Numbered from the stretch's first letter, positions 30,450 through 39,198 are shown. The stretch: DNA of 64,000 bases from Bifidobacterium dentium JCM 1195 = DSM 20436 (GCF_001042595.1 NZ_AP012326.1:1-64000), one strand, 5' to 3'. Program-made: numbers and translations. The notes: generated by a model not told the origin, from the letters alone.

Positions 30450-30485
30450 AAGATGCCGGATCGTGAATTCACGATCCGGCATCTT
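30450..30485. terminator. Perfect 36-bp palindrome, putP/trpS bidirectional terminator
   Basis: The arms AAGATGCCGGATCGTGAA and TTCACGATCCGGCATCTT are an uninterrupted perfect palindrome centred on GAATTC. It lies 15 bases past the trpS stop and between converging genes. Only a loose T-rich tail (TTCTGTTTG) follows on the plus strand. Confidence 0.75.
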
Positions 30486-30500
30486 CTGTTTGTTGGCGTC

Positions 30501-31601
30501 TCAGTAACGCATGCCCATGGCCTCGCGTACCTGCTCCAGCGTTTCGTCAGCGATTTCGTTCGCACGCTTGTTGCCATCATGCAGGATGTCGCGGATGGAA
30601 TCCATGTCCTTGGCCAGCTCGGCACGGCGTTCACGGTGTGGTGCCAGGAACTCGTTCACGGACTCGATCACGTACTGCTTCAGCGCACCTGCACCGGAAT
30701 CGCCGATCTCTTCGGCGATCTCCTTCGGATCACGTCCGGTCACCAGGCCGGCGGTGGTCAGCAGCGCGGAAACCTGCGGGCGGGCAATCGGATCGAAGGT
30801 GATGCGTCGCTCGGAATCGGTTGGGCTCTTCTTGATCAGCTTGGTGGTTTCCTCGGCGGTGGCGCCCAGCATGATGGAATTGCCATAGGACTTGCTCATC
30901 TTGCGACCGTCCAGACCCGGGATCTCCGGCGCCTCGGACAGGATCGCGGCCGGCTCGGGGAACACAGGATGCTTCTTGGCGTAGCGTTCGTTGAAACGAC
31001 GGGCGATGGTGCGGGTGATCTCGACGTGCGGCAGGTTGTCTTTGCCAATCGGGACCACGTTCGCCTTGCAGAAGAGGATGTCGCATGCCTGATGCACCGG
31101 GTAGGTGAGCAGCAGGCCGGTCAGTGCGTGGCCGGAGGCCTCCATCTCGGACTTCACGGTCGGGTTGCGGTGCAGTTCGGCTTCTGTGACCAGCGACAGG
31201 AACGGTAGCATGAGTTGGTTCTCGGATGGGACGGCGGAATGCGTGAAGATCATGGTCTTGTTCGGGTCGATGCCGGCGGCCATGTAGTCGAGCACCAGGT
31301 TGAGCACGTTGTCCTCGATGTGCTCGGTGGTATCGCGGTCGGTGATCACCTGATAGTCGGCGATGATGATGTTGGAGTTCACTCCGCGGTTCTGCATGGC
31401 CACGCGTTCGCGAATGGATCCGAAGTAGTGGCCCAGATGCAGGCGGCCGGTCGGTCGGTCGCCGGTCAGCATGGTGAACTTGCCCGGATTCTCCTCCAGT
31501 TTGGCCAGCGTCGCGTCGGAACGTTTCTTCGCGGCGAGGAAGCTTGCGCTCATTTCATTGCCTGCAGCGGTGATCTGCTGTTCCTGGGTGTCGTCCGTCA
31601 T
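30501..31601 (-). CDS. trpS: Tryptophanyl-tRNA synthetase
   Basis: The class I synthetase charges tRNA-Trp. The HIGH-type motif TGRLHLGH is at residues 51-58 and KMSKS at 234-238. I start at the second of two adjacent ATGs (31601), because AAGGA lies 6 bases upstream; the reading frame open to 31709 would add an unlikely 36-residue extension. The product is 366 residues, a little longer than usual owing to a 20-30 residue polar N-terminus. Confidence 0.95.
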   Translation of the reverse strand: MTDDTQEQQITAAGNEMSASFLAAKKRSDATLAKLEENPGKFTMLTGDRPTGRLHLGHYFGSIRERVAMQNRGVNSNIIIADYQVITDRDTTEHIEDNVLNLVLDYMAAGIDPNKTMIFTHSAVPSENQLMLPFLSLVTEAELHRNPTVKSEMEASGHALTGLLLTYPVHQACDILFCKANVVPIGKDNLPHVEITRTIARRFNERYAKKHPVFPEPAAILSEAPEIPGLDGRKMSKSYGNSIMLGATAEETTKLIKKSPTDSERRITFDPIARPQVSALLTTAGLVTGRDPKEIAEEIGDSGAGALKQYVIESVNEFLAPHRERRAELAKDMDSIRDILHDGNKRANEIADETLEQVREAMGMRY

Positions 31602-31729
31602 CATGTGTCCTTTTTCTACGAAAATAAACGATTTTATCGTAAAAGTCTGAGCCGACAACGAAACGGGGCTCAACAAGTGGTACTCTCGTGTTTGATGAAT
31701 TGATAGCACAGTAATCCTCAGGGGGTCAG

Positions 31730-32104
31730 ATGGGCCGCGGACGTCAGAAAGCCAAACAGCAGAAAATAGCCCGAAAGCTCAAGTACCTGACCACCGACAC
31801 CGATTACGATGAGCTTGCCAAGGAGCTTGGTGCACAGGAGCCCGGTTCGGGTTCTTTTGACCCCTTCGCCGACATCGAAACCAAATATGCTCAACATGCG
31901 GACGGCGAACATGAATCCGCCGACGATGAGCAGCGGTCTTCCGAACCTGCCGATGATCTCGATGAGTATGCCAAGTGGGCCGCCGAAGCCGCGGCGAAGG
32001 CCACCAGCGGTGAGATTCCGGTGACCAAGGCCGCCGCACCCAAGCCACACAAGCCCATCCCGATGCCGGTGCCCAGTGCGCTGAAGCCGAAGAAGCAGGA
32101 CTGA
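31730..32104 (+). CDS. DUF3073 family protein
   Basis: This 124-residue protein begins MGRGRQKAKQQKIARKLKYL, the DUF3073 signature, a highly basic conserved block at the N-terminus, then an acidic disordered tail ending AALKPKKQD. DUF3073 occurs across actinobacteria and its role is unknown; the charge pattern may suit nucleic acid or ribosome binding, which is speculation. It is divergent from trpS, with about 130 bases between starts. Confidence 0.85.
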   Translation: MGRGRQKAKQQKIARKLKYLTTDTDYDELAKELGAQEPGSGSFDPFADIETKYAQHADGEHESADDEQRSSEPADDLDEYAKWAAEAAAKATSGEIPVTKAAAPKPHKPIPMPVPSALKPKKQD

Positions 32105-32123
32105 CTGCATTTGTACACACTTG

Positions 32124-32166
32124 AAAAGCCGTGGTCGAACAAGATGATTGTTCGACCACGGCTTTT
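32124..32166. terminator. Bidirectional terminator of the DUF3073 and SCP-like genes
   Basis: A 19-bp perfect stem (32124-32142 and 32148-32166) with loop GATGA begins AAAAGCC and ends GGCTTTTT, giving a T-run in both directions. It lies between converging genes. Confidence 0.92.
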
Positions 32167-32198
32167 TCTTATGTCCTCCCTTATGATCCTATGCAAGC

Positions 32199-32636
32199 CT
32201 ATACGAGCGGCAGCAGATCGCTCAGGTCGTCGCGTTCGCCGACGGCGGTGATGCGGCCGGCCTCCTTTTCCTCGGCCCAGCTGGTGATTCCGGTGGCCAG
32301 ACGCATCCACACGTCCGGTTCCAGCTCGATGACGTCGGGAGGTGTGAGATTGTGCGGATCCGAAGCCGGTCCATCCAATATTTTGATGGCTCCCCACGGC
32401 GCCACCCGTACTTCCACGCCTTCGCCGGGTGCCTTGTTCTCCAGCAGATGCAGCGAGTAGCGCACTGCCATCGCCCATGTTTGCCGTGGCAGTTTCGGTG
32501 AGAGATTCAGCTTGAAGTCAAATGCCTCCATATCGTCGGCCGGCATCTGATCGGTGATGATGCGCCTTGCCGTTTGCAGCCAGTTTGCAAACGCTTCATG
32601 TCCTTTGTTGAGATCCTGTTCTCGAATAACAGCCAT
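32199..32636 (-). CDS. SCP-like (sterol carrier family) protein
   Basis: The 145-residue protein fits the actinobacterial bacterial SCP ortholog family (SCP_3): VRVAPWGAIKI, then a TPPDVIELEPDVWMRLATG core and a RDDLSDLLPL C-terminus, all characteristic. Ligand and role are unknown; SCP2-fold proteins bind lipids. It is transcribed towards the DUF3073 gene, converging on the shared terminator. The start ATG is supported by similarity of the N-terminus. Confidence 0.75.
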   Translation of the reverse strand: MAVIREQDLNKGHEAFANWLQTARRIITDQMPADDMEAFDFKLNLSPKLPRQTWAMAVRYSLHLLENKAPGEGVEVRVAPWGAIKILDGPASDPHNLTPPDVIELEPDVWMRLATGITSWAEEKEAGRITAVGERDDLSDLLPLV

Positions 32637-32945
32637 AGACGGTATTTTGCCGCTGATAAGCGACTAAGATGGGTGTCTGCGGACAACGTGGTCATAATTC
32701 AAAAGGGGCGTGTTGAGGGGAAATTACAAGTGATACTGACCATCGTTTGTACTGTTTTTTGCAGTGTTTTGCAAACGAATGCCATTATGTAATCACTTGC
32801 AATTTCATCTTTTTATGATTACGTTGTATGCTGAATTTGAGAACGTATGCATAGTGTTACTAAGTGTTCATACTGCCGTATACGCAAGGACGCTGGGGCA
32901 AGGCATAATGTTCAGGGAGAGTAATCCGTCAAAGGGAGTCAATCA
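32637..32945 (+). promoter_or_regulatory. Intergenic leader upstream of glgP
   Basis: This 309-base gap, AT-richer than its surroundings, holds the glgP ribosome site AAAGGGAG. A TTTTGCAAACG half-site lies at 32765-32775, similar to the TTGCAAACG half of MalR-type operators in bifidobacteria. A promoter cannot be fixed by eye; CATAAT at about 32905 is the best -10-like hexamer. A full palindromic operator is not present, so regulation is only suggested. Confidence 0.3.
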
Positions 32946-35390
32946 ATGACCGAAATTACCGCACCAAAGTCCCCCGTTACCGCGGCCGAATTCGCGGACG
33001 AGATTCGCGAGCAGCTGAAGTACACGCAGGGCGTCACGCCGGAGCAGGCCAAGCCGGCCGATGTGTATATCGCAGCTTCGGCGGCGATCCGTCGCCATCT
33101 CGTGGATTCCTGGATGAAGACCCAGGCCGACATGGTCAACGGCAACACCAAGGCCGTCGGCTACCTGTCCGCCGAATTCCTGATGGGCAAGCAACTGCGC
33201 AACGCGCTGCTCAACGCCGGCCTGACCGAACAGTTCAACGAAGCCGTCGAAGCTCTCGGCTTCTCCGTGCAGGATGTCGTCGACGCCGAATACGAGCCGG
33301 GCCTCGGCAACGGCGGTCTGGGTCGTCTGGCCGCCTGCTTCATCGATTCCCTTGCTTCCCTGGGCGTACCGGCATTCGGTTATGGCATCCAGTACAAGTA
33401 CGGCATTTTCAAGCAGGAGTTTGACGAGACCGGCAAGCAGATCGAGACTCCGGACTACTGGCTCGCCAACGAGGAGCCGTGGGGCCATATCGATTACAAC
33501 CGTGACCAGAAGGTTTCCTTCGGCGGCGAAGTCGTCGAGGAGAACGGCAAGAAGGTATGGAAGCCGGCCTGGTCCGTGCGCGCCGTGCCGGTCGACTACA
33601 TGGTTCCGGGCTATGCCTCCGGCCGTGTGAACACTCTGCGCCTGTGGACCGCCAAGAGCTACGACGAGTTCGATTTGCTCACCTTCAACAAGTCCGAGTA
33701 TCTTGACGCCGTCAAGCCGCAGGTCGAAGCGGAGAACATCTCCAAGATCCTGTATCCGGAAGATTCCACCCCGCAGGGCAAGGCACTGCGTCTGGAGCAG
33801 CAGTATTTCTTCGTGTCCGCCTCCATCCATGACGCCATCCGCGTCTTCTATCCGGGCCAGGACAAGCCGGATCTGACCACGTTCGCGGACAAGATCACCT
33901 TCCAGCTCAACGACACCCACCCGGTCATCGGCATTCCGGAGCTCATGCGCGTTCTCATGGACGAGTACGGCTACGATTGGGGCACCGCTTGGACCATCAC
34001 CAACAAGACCTTCAACTACACTTGCCACACCCTGCTTCCGGAAGCCCTGGAAGTATGGCCGTCCAAGCTCATCGGCGAACTGCTGCCGCGTCACCTCGAA
34101 ATCATCGAGAAGATCAACGCCCAGTTCGAAGCCGAGCTTAAGGCCAAGGGCATTGCCGACGAGACCATCAAGGACATGGCCATCTATACCGGTGACTCCG
34201 TGCGCATGGCATATCTCGCCACCTATGGCGGCTCCCATGTCAACGGTGTGGCCGAGCTGCATTCCCAGCTCCTGAAGGACGTCACCCTGAAGAACTTCTC
34301 CGACGCATACCCGGACAAGTTCACCAACGTAACCAATGGCGTGACCCCCCGTCGTTTCATCAAGCTGGCCAACCCGCGTCTGTCCGACCTCATCACTGAG
34401 GGTCTCGGTACCGACAAGTGGCTGAGCGACCTCGAATTGCTCAAGGGCCTCGAGCCGTTGGCCGCCGATGACGAATTCGTCAAGAAGTTCGCCGCCGTCA
34501 AGCAGGCCAACAAGGTCGACTTCGCCAACTATGCCAAGCGTGAGTATGGCTTCGACATCGACCCGAACACCATGATCAACACCATGGTCAAGCGTCTGCA
34601 CGAGTACAAGCGTCAGGCCCTGAAGATCCTGGCTCTGATCGCTCGTTACGCCGACATCAAGTCCGGCAAGCTGTCCGCCGACGACGTCATGCCGCGCACC
34701 GTGGTGTTCGGCGCCAAGGCCGCCCCGGGCTACTATCTGGCCAAGCAGACCATCCAGCTCATCAACAACGTGGCCCGTGTCGTCAACAACGATCCGGAGG
34801 TCAAGGGCAAGCTCAACGTGTACTTCCCGTGGAACTACAACGTGCGCCTGGCACAGCACCTCATCCCGGCCACCGATCTCGATGAGCAGATCTCCCAGGC
34901 CGGCAAGGAAGCCTCCGGTACCGGCAACATGAAGTTCGCTCTTAACGGTGCCATGACAGTCGGCACCCTTGATGGCGCAAACGTTGAGATCCGTGAGCGC
35001 GTCGGCGCCGAGAACTTCTTCCTCTTCGGCATGACCGTCGACGAGGTGGACGCCCTCTACGCCGCCGGTTACGACCCGAAGAAGTACTATGACGCCAATC
35101 CGCGTCTTAAGGCTGCCATCGACATGGTTGCCGACGGTACCTTCTCCAACGGCGACAAGACCGTTTTCGAGGATCTCGTTCACGATTGGCTCACCAAGGA
35201 TTGGTTCATGACCCTCGCCGATTTCGGTGCCTACACCGACATTCAGGCCGAGATCGAAGCCCTGTATGCCCAGCCGCTCGAGTGGAACCGTAAGGCTCTC
35301 ATCAACGTGGCGAACTCCGGCTACTTCAGCTCCGATCGTTCGATCGAGGATTATTTGGAACGCATCTGGAAGACCGGTCCGCTCAAGTGA
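32946..35390 (+). CDS. glgP: Glycogen/maltodextrin phosphorylase
   Basis: The enzyme phosphorolyses alpha-1,4-glucans to glucose 1-phosphate. The PLP-binding lysine is K663 within EASGTGNMKFALNG. The 814-residue length is normal. The N-terminal region (YLSAEFLMGKQL) is the classical bacterial glucan phosphorylase type. It is monocistronic, with its own terminator. It would mobilise glycogen or maltodextrins for the bifid shunt. Confidence 0.97.
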   Translation: MTEITAPKSPVTAAEFADEIREQLKYTQGVTPEQAKPADVYIAASAAIRRHLVDSWMKTQADMVNGNTKAVGYLSAEFLMGKQLRNALLNAGLTEQFNEAVEALGFSVQDVVDAEYEPGLGNGGLGRLAACFIDSLASLGVPAFGYGIQYKYGIFKQEFDETGKQIETPDYWLANEEPWGHIDYNRDQKVSFGGEVVEENGKKVWKPAWSVRAVPVDYMVPGYASGRVNTLRLWTAKSYDEFDLLTFNKSEYLDAVKPQVEAENISKILYPEDSTPQGKALRLEQQYFFVSASIHDAIRVFYPGQDKPDLTTFADKITFQLNDTHPVIGIPELMRVLMDEYGYDWGTAWTITNKTFNYTCHTLLPEALEVWPSKLIGELLPRHLEIIEKINAQFEAELKAKGIADETIKDMAIYTGDSVRMAYLATYGGSHVNGVAELHSQLLKDVTLKNFSDAYPDKFTNVTNGVTPRRFIKLANPRLSDLITEGLGTDKWLSDLELLKGLEPLAADDEFVKKFAAVKQANKVDFANYAKREYGFDIDPNTMINTMVKRLHEYKRQALKILALIARYADIKSGKLSADDVMPRTVVFGAKAAPGYYLAKQTIQLINNVARVVNNDPEVKGKLNVYFPWNYNVRLAQHLIPATDLDEQISQAGKEASGTGNMKFALNGAMTVGTLDGANVEIRERVGAENFFLFGMTVDEVDALYAAGYDPKKYYDANPRLKAAIDMVADGTFSNGDKTVFEDLVHDWLTKDWFMTLADFGAYTDIQAEIEALYAQPLEWNRKALINVANSGYFSSDRSIEDYLERIWKTGPLK

Positions 35391-35414
35391 GTGATGCCTG
35401 AATCAAGATGACGG

Positions 35415-35450
35415 AAGGGCCGTCGGAGGACTTGTTCTCCGGCGGCCCTT
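35415..35450 (+). terminator. Terminator of glgP
   Basis: AAGGGCCGTCGGAG at 35415-35428 and CTCCGGCGGCCCTT at 35437-35450 form a 14-bp stem with one G-T pair and an 8-nt loop, just after the stop. Confidence 0.8.
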
Positions 35451-35654
35451 GCTATCTAGCGCCATCCAGCGGGTATATCCATGGATGACCGTACTTGTCA
35501 AAGCGAGCGTCTTCCGGTTGCGCGCTGGTCTTGCTACACAGGCTGTGAAGCGTTGACTGTCTATATTTGGGCCCCGTGAGGCATATGCATGCGTTGCAGA
35601 GGCGTACCGTGACGAGAAAAAACGATGTACCGTTCCCCATCGTGTGCAGACGTT

Positions 35655-35729
35655 TGTCCGATTCTCCAGAATCGGACAACTGGACAGCATATGAGGGGTC
35701 ATAGTTGTCCGATTCTCCAGAATCGGACA
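35655..35729. repeat. Family A palindrome pair, 51-bp period
   Basis: Units start at 35655 and 35706, both with a CC centre, separated by a 27-base spacer unlike those at other loci. They lie between the converging glgP and small membrane protein genes. The next hairpin (35755-35781) is centred at 35768, 50.5 bases after the centre of the second unit. Confidence 0.95.
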
Positions 35730-35748
35730 AACGGACGGGGCCGGGCAT

Positions 35749-35781
35749 AAAAAAGGTCCGCATCCAACATGGATGCGGACC
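35749..35781 (-). terminator. Terminator of the small membrane protein gene
   Basis: GGTCCGCATCC at 35755-35765 and GGATGCGGACC at 35771-35781 pair perfectly over AACAT. On the minus strand six T follow (A-run 35749-35754). Confidence 0.88.
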
Positions 35782-35807
35782 TGAACGAGTCAATGGTCGG
35801 AAAGCGA

Positions 35808-36029
35808 TCAGGCGGCTTCCGGATCAGCGGTTTCGGCCTCGGCTTCCGGCTCGGCGGTATCCTTGGTCAGGCCAAGGTCAACCGGGGAAGAGCTGTTCTC
35901 CCATGGTTCCTCCCACGGGTCATAGTCCGGATTCTGCTGCTTGTAGATATACAGACCGACGACAGCTGCAAGCAAAGCTCCGAAGAGCAGTGCGAAGAAC
36001 TTCCAACCGTTAGAAGACTTGTTCTCCAT
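35808..36029 (-). CDS. Small single-pass membrane protein
   Basis: This 73-residue protein starts MENKSSNGWKFFALLFG: a short cytoplasmic end, one transmembrane helix (about 10-30) and an acidic Pro/Glu/Ala-rich tail. The ATG at 36029 has AAAGGAG at a spacing of 5, and the upstream ATG at 36050 is unlikely. I cannot assign a family; similar YtxH-like small proteins exist in Bifidobacterium. It is divergent from the rhomboid gene. Confidence 0.7.
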   Translation of the reverse strand: MENKSSNGWKFFALLFGALLAAVVGLYIYKQQNPDYDPWEEPWENSSSPVDLGLTKDTAEPEAEAETADPEAA

Positions 36030-36217
36030 GACGGCTCCTTTCCCATACACAGGCTGACCTGTTCGTTCAAGCCAACTCTGCCTTCCATCTTAATTCCTGG
36101 AATGTGACGATTGGGTGGATTTACGCGCGGGGAAATGCCTGCCGTGTCAAAAGAAAACCGCGTAGTGAAGCCATTCGGGGGAGTCGTTGGCTCCGCAGGC
36201 TCCAGTACAGTTAAGGC

Positions 36218-37000
36218 ATGGCATATCAACGATTCAGCTTGTTCCCCGATTCACCTTCGTTCAAGGATTTGTTCTCGGCGCGGTCCCTGCGCTATCGCTG
36301 GCGTAATGGTGACCCTTTGATCACCACCGGCATCATGGCGGTGTGCATTGTGGTTTGGATCGTGGAGGCGGTGCTGAATCTGGTGTGGCAGGGCGGACTC
36401 AATGCCATGTTGAACGCCGGCATGCTCATGCCTGCCACCGCCGTTCACAAGCCGTGGACCTTCATCACCTCGATGTTCCTGCATCAGCCGAACTCGTTGT
36501 GGCACATTCTGTTCAACATGCTGACGCTGTGGTGCGTGGGCCCGGTGCTGGAACGCATGATGGGGCATTGGTCGTTTCTCGCGCTGTACGCTGTTTCCGG
36601 ATTGGCGGGCGGTACCGGCATGATGCTCTGGGCCGTGCTGTCAGGCGCTTCCGGTTGGAGTACGCCCGTATATGGCGCTTCCGGGGCATTGTTCGGCCTC
36701 TTCGCCGCCATTTTGGTGGTTTACCGTCGGATTGGTCTTGATATCAGGTCGATGATGATCTGGATGCTGATCAATTTCCTGATGCCGGTTATCATGCCGA
36801 ATATCGCTTGGCAGGCCCATTTGGGAGGATTCCTATTCGGAGGCATGTTCACATGGCTGTTGGTTTCGGGGTTGCGTGTTCTGCGTGGCAAAAGCCTGCT
36901 GCGGCGCACGCTGATATACGGGACGGTCATGGTGATTGTGATTATTGCGATTGATCTGCTGTGTAACGCAGTCAATCCAGTAAATATGGCGTTGTTCTGA
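36218..37000 (+). CDS. Rhomboid family intramembrane serine protease
   Basis: Rhomboids cleave substrate proteins within the membrane. The 260-residue protein has the catalytic serine S155 in YGASGALFG and histidine H201 in AHLGG, plus the GlpG-like LWHILFN stretch at about 94-100. About six to seven helices are present. Actinobacterial rhomboids often lie near cell-wall genes. Substrates are unknown. Confidence 0.93.
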   Translation: MAYQRFSLFPDSPSFKDLFSARSLRYRWRNGDPLITTGIMAVCIVVWIVEAVLNLVWQGGLNAMLNAGMLMPATAVHKPWTFITSMFLHQPNSLWHILFNMLTLWCVGPVLERMMGHWSFLALYAVSGLAGGTGMMLWAVLSGASGWSTPVYGASGALFGLFAAILVVYRRIGLDIRSMMIWMLINFLMPVIMPNIAWQAHLGGFLFGGMFTWLLVSGLRVLRGKSLLRRTLIYGTVMVIVIIAIDLLCNAVNPVNMALF

Positions 37001-37022
37001 CTGATGGTTCCGATTCATCAGG

Positions 37023-37056
37023 AATGGCCTTCGACTCGGTGAGTCGGGGGCCATTT
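37023..37056 (+). terminator. Terminator of the rhomboid gene
   Basis: A stem AATGGCC...CGACTC and GAGTCG...GGCCATT with internal TT/GG mismatch and loop GGT is followed by TTTTTT, directly after the gene. Confidence 0.85.
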
Positions 37057-37109
37057 TTTGATGGGTGACACAACGAACGGGGGAATGACGGGAAGTTACA
37101 TGTATGCAG

Positions 37110-37372
37110 TTTTCCACACTTGTGAATAAGTGTGTGGATAAGTAGGGCCTAGGTTGAGGATAACTCGGGGATAAGCACTAGATTTATCCACATAGATATT
37201 CACAAAATGGCATTTTTCAAGGATTTTCCTATGTGGATAAGGTGGATAACTCACTATCCACACGTCAGAACATGGGGAAATGCGACGTCGATATTTCGTG
37301 GTGTGAGGAATCATCGACCACGAAATATAGGCACTATCCACATTCATCCACAGATATCCACCGTTGTTCACA
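37110..37372. promoter_or_regulatory. Ectopic cluster of DnaA-box-like sites
   Basis: Three exact TTATCCACA boxes (37133-37141 and 37232-37240 on the minus strand, 37184-37192 on the plus strand) and seven one-mismatch boxes (37110, 37121, 37155, 37241, 37254, 37334, 37344) crowd this gap. Two-mismatch sites are at 37166, 37354 and 37364. The four at 37334, 37344, 37354 and 37364 are spaced by exactly 10 bp. It is a candidate DnaA-titrating or DnaA-regulated locus, lying just before the methyltransferase start. Confidence 0.75.
37291..37328. repeat. 12-bp perfect inverted repeat within the DnaA-box cluster
   Basis: ATATTTCGTGGT at 37291-37302 and ACCACGAAATAT at 37317-37328 are exact inverse copies across a 14-bp gap. 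They sit between the left and right groups of DnaA-like boxes. They may be the operator of another regulator or a structured element. Confidence 0.7.
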
Positions 37373-37451
37373 TCGCAATATGGGGTTGTTTGCCTCACCA
37401 TGCCTGTATAACGGTGCGCGCTACGCAAGGAACGCTGACAGGCCGCCATTT

Positions 37452-38819
37452 ATGATTACGGGTATGGAACATGAGGCAATGATCAGTCCGGAGACGCGTG
37501 CGTTCGTGGTGGTCCACCGTAACGAGGACGTACGCGAGTTGGCGTTGAAATCCAAACATGTGGACGGATTGGACCTGCCGCAAGCACTCAATCAGATCGC
37601 CGGTTGGCAGATTGCCCGCAACAAACTGTCGGAATGGGCCGACTGTGACGATATCATCTATCCTCCGCATATTTCCATGGAACAATGCTCATCGCAGTTT
37701 ACGGCGCAATATAAAGCCGAAATCGTCAATCGTCTGCTGTGTACTGACGACGGTGCCGACAATGCCCGAGATTCGGCGCATTCCGACGATATCGGCAAAA
37801 CGGACATCGCCGGCATAACGGAAGCGGAACACGCGGAAGAATGGGATTCGGTGACAACGTCAGCGGGGAACGCCGATCTATCGATGGTAGATCTGACAGG
37901 TGGCTTCGGCGTTGATTTTTCATACCTTGCGCGCGGTTTCACACGTGCCGCATATGTGGAGCGGCAGCCGCACCTGTGTGATCTGGCCGCACACAACATG
38001 ATCGTTCTGGGATTGCACCAAACGGAAATCATATGCGGTGATGGTGTCGAATACCTGCGTTCGATGCAACCGGTGTCGCTGATCTACATTGATCCTGCAC
38101 GTCGCGACGAGCATGGCACACGTACGTATGCCATCGAGGACTGCATGCCGAACGTGCTCGCCCTGCGTGATCTGCTGCTGGCCAAGGCGCGATTCGCGAT
38201 GATCAAACTGTCTCCGATGCTTGACTGGCGTAAGGCTATCGCCGATTTCGGCGGTGCCGTGAGTGAAGTGCATATCGTGTCGACCGGCAACGAATGCAAG
38301 GAACTGCTGATGGTGCTGGATGGCGCCGTGGAAACGAGGCATCCGACGGATGACGTACGTGCGCCACATGTGTATTGCGTGAACGACGGTCAGCGGATTG
38401 ATTACGATTCCGCGGTGTATGCGCGTGGACTGCGCATCGGCACGGCGCCGTTGCCGGAGATGGAATATCTGTATGAGCTGAATGCATCGATTATGAAAGC
38501 CGGCTGTTTCGACCTGCTGGAGGAACGGTATGGTGTGACGCAGATCGGACCGAATAGTCACCTGTTTGTGGCCGCTGAGCCCGTGACGGATTTTCCAGGG
38601 CGCGGGTTTGCCATCGAAGCGGTTGGAGGCATGGGCAAGAAGGATGTGAGGAGGTTGCTGAGCGGGGTCGGGAGGGCGAATGTCGCAGTACGCAATTTTC
38701 CGCTCACAGCGCCGCAGTTGCGTAAGAAGCTCAAGCTTGCCGATGGAGGCGATACCTACTTGTTCGGCACCACCATCCAAGGCGGTGGGCATATTCTGCT
38801 ACGTACCGTTAAGGTGTGA
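37452..38819 (+). CDS. Class I SAM methyltransferase, THUMP-like
   Basis: The product of about 455 residues contains the SAM-binding motif VDLTGGFGVDFSYLARG (about residue 140) and an IDPARR motif, followed by a long C-terminal half resembling the THUMP-like domain family of putative RNA or protein methyltransferases. Starts at 37452, 37464 and 37479 are possible; none has a strong ribosome site. An upstream reading to 37233 would overlap the DnaA-box cluster and is rejected. The substrate is unknown. Confidence 0.8.
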   Translation: MITGMEHEAMISPETRAFVVVHRNEDVRELALKSKHVDGLDLPQALNQIAGWQIARNKLSEWADCDDIIYPPHISMEQCSSQFTAQYKAEIVNRLLCTDDGADNARDSAHSDDIGKTDIAGITEAEHAEEWDSVTTSAGNADLSMVDLTGGFGVDFSYLARGFTRAAYVERQPHLCDLAAHNMIVLGLHQTEIICGDGVEYLRSMQPVSLIYIDPARRDEHGTRTYAIEDCMPNVLALRDLLLAKARFAMIKLSPMLDWRKAIADFGGAVSEVHIVSTGNECKELLMVLDGAVETRHPTDDVRAPHVYCVNDGQRIDYDSAVYARGLRIGTAPLPEMEYLYELNASIMKAGCFDLLEERYGVTQIGPNSHLFVAAEPVTDFPGRGFAIEAVGGMGKKDVRRLLSGVGRANVAVRNFPLTAPQLRKKLKLADGGDTYLFGTTIQGGGHILLRTVKV

Positions 38820-38831
38820 TCGCGTAGTGGG

Positions 38832-39130
38832 AGGATTCTTCCAGTGGCTGGGCGAATCAGGACTCTAGAAGAGCTTCAATAGGGATGATTTCTCCAGTCA
38901 CTGGATGGATTGGGACGCTGAATGGGGTTTCAGCGGGGTAATTCTTCCAGTGGCTGGAGGTTTTATCCCTTTGAGGTGCGTTTAGGCGGAATGATTTCTC
39001 CAGTGGCTGGATGGATTGGGACGCTGAATAGGGTTTGAACGGGATGATTCTTCCAGTGGCTGGATGGATTGGGACGCTGGGAAGGGTTTGAACGGGATGA
39101 TTTCTCCAGTGGCTGGATGGATTGGGACGG
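38832..39130. repeat. Family B tandem palindromes, 6 units, exact 53-bp period
   Basis: The core CCAG-N3-CTGG starts at 38841, 38894, 38947, 39000, 39053 and 39106, every 53 bp. N3 is TGG except in the second unit, which reads TCA. The surrounding sequence (GGGATGATTCTT before, ATGGATTGGGACGCTG after) is also largely conserved, so it is a true tandem repeat. It lies between the converging ends of the methyltransferase gene and crgA. Confidence 0.95.
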
Positions 39131-39154
39131 CTAAGGGTGACCGGACATAGCAAA

Positions 39155-39182
39155 AGGGCGTCTGGACTCGCCCAGACGCCCT
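39155..39182 (-). terminator. Terminator of crgA
   Basis: AGGGCGTCTGG and CCAGACGCCCT form a perfect 11-bp stem around a six-base loop. A-run upstream gives T-run on the minus strand. It directly follows the stop. Confidence 0.85.
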
Positions 39183-39198
39183 CTCGTGGCGGATATGA

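Noticed and set aside
32765..32775. A MalR-type operator before glgP
   Set aside because: Only a half-site is visible; without the second half it cannot be claimed as an operator, so it was kept only as a note.
32943..35183. A 746-codon open frame opposite glgP
   Set aside because: Same reason: antisense of a confident gene, with a repetitive V/L/G/D composition.
37233..37451. Long upstream extension of the methyltransferase reading frame
   Set aside because: It would translate the DnaA-box cluster; the conserved part of the protein starts near the ATGs at 37452-37479.
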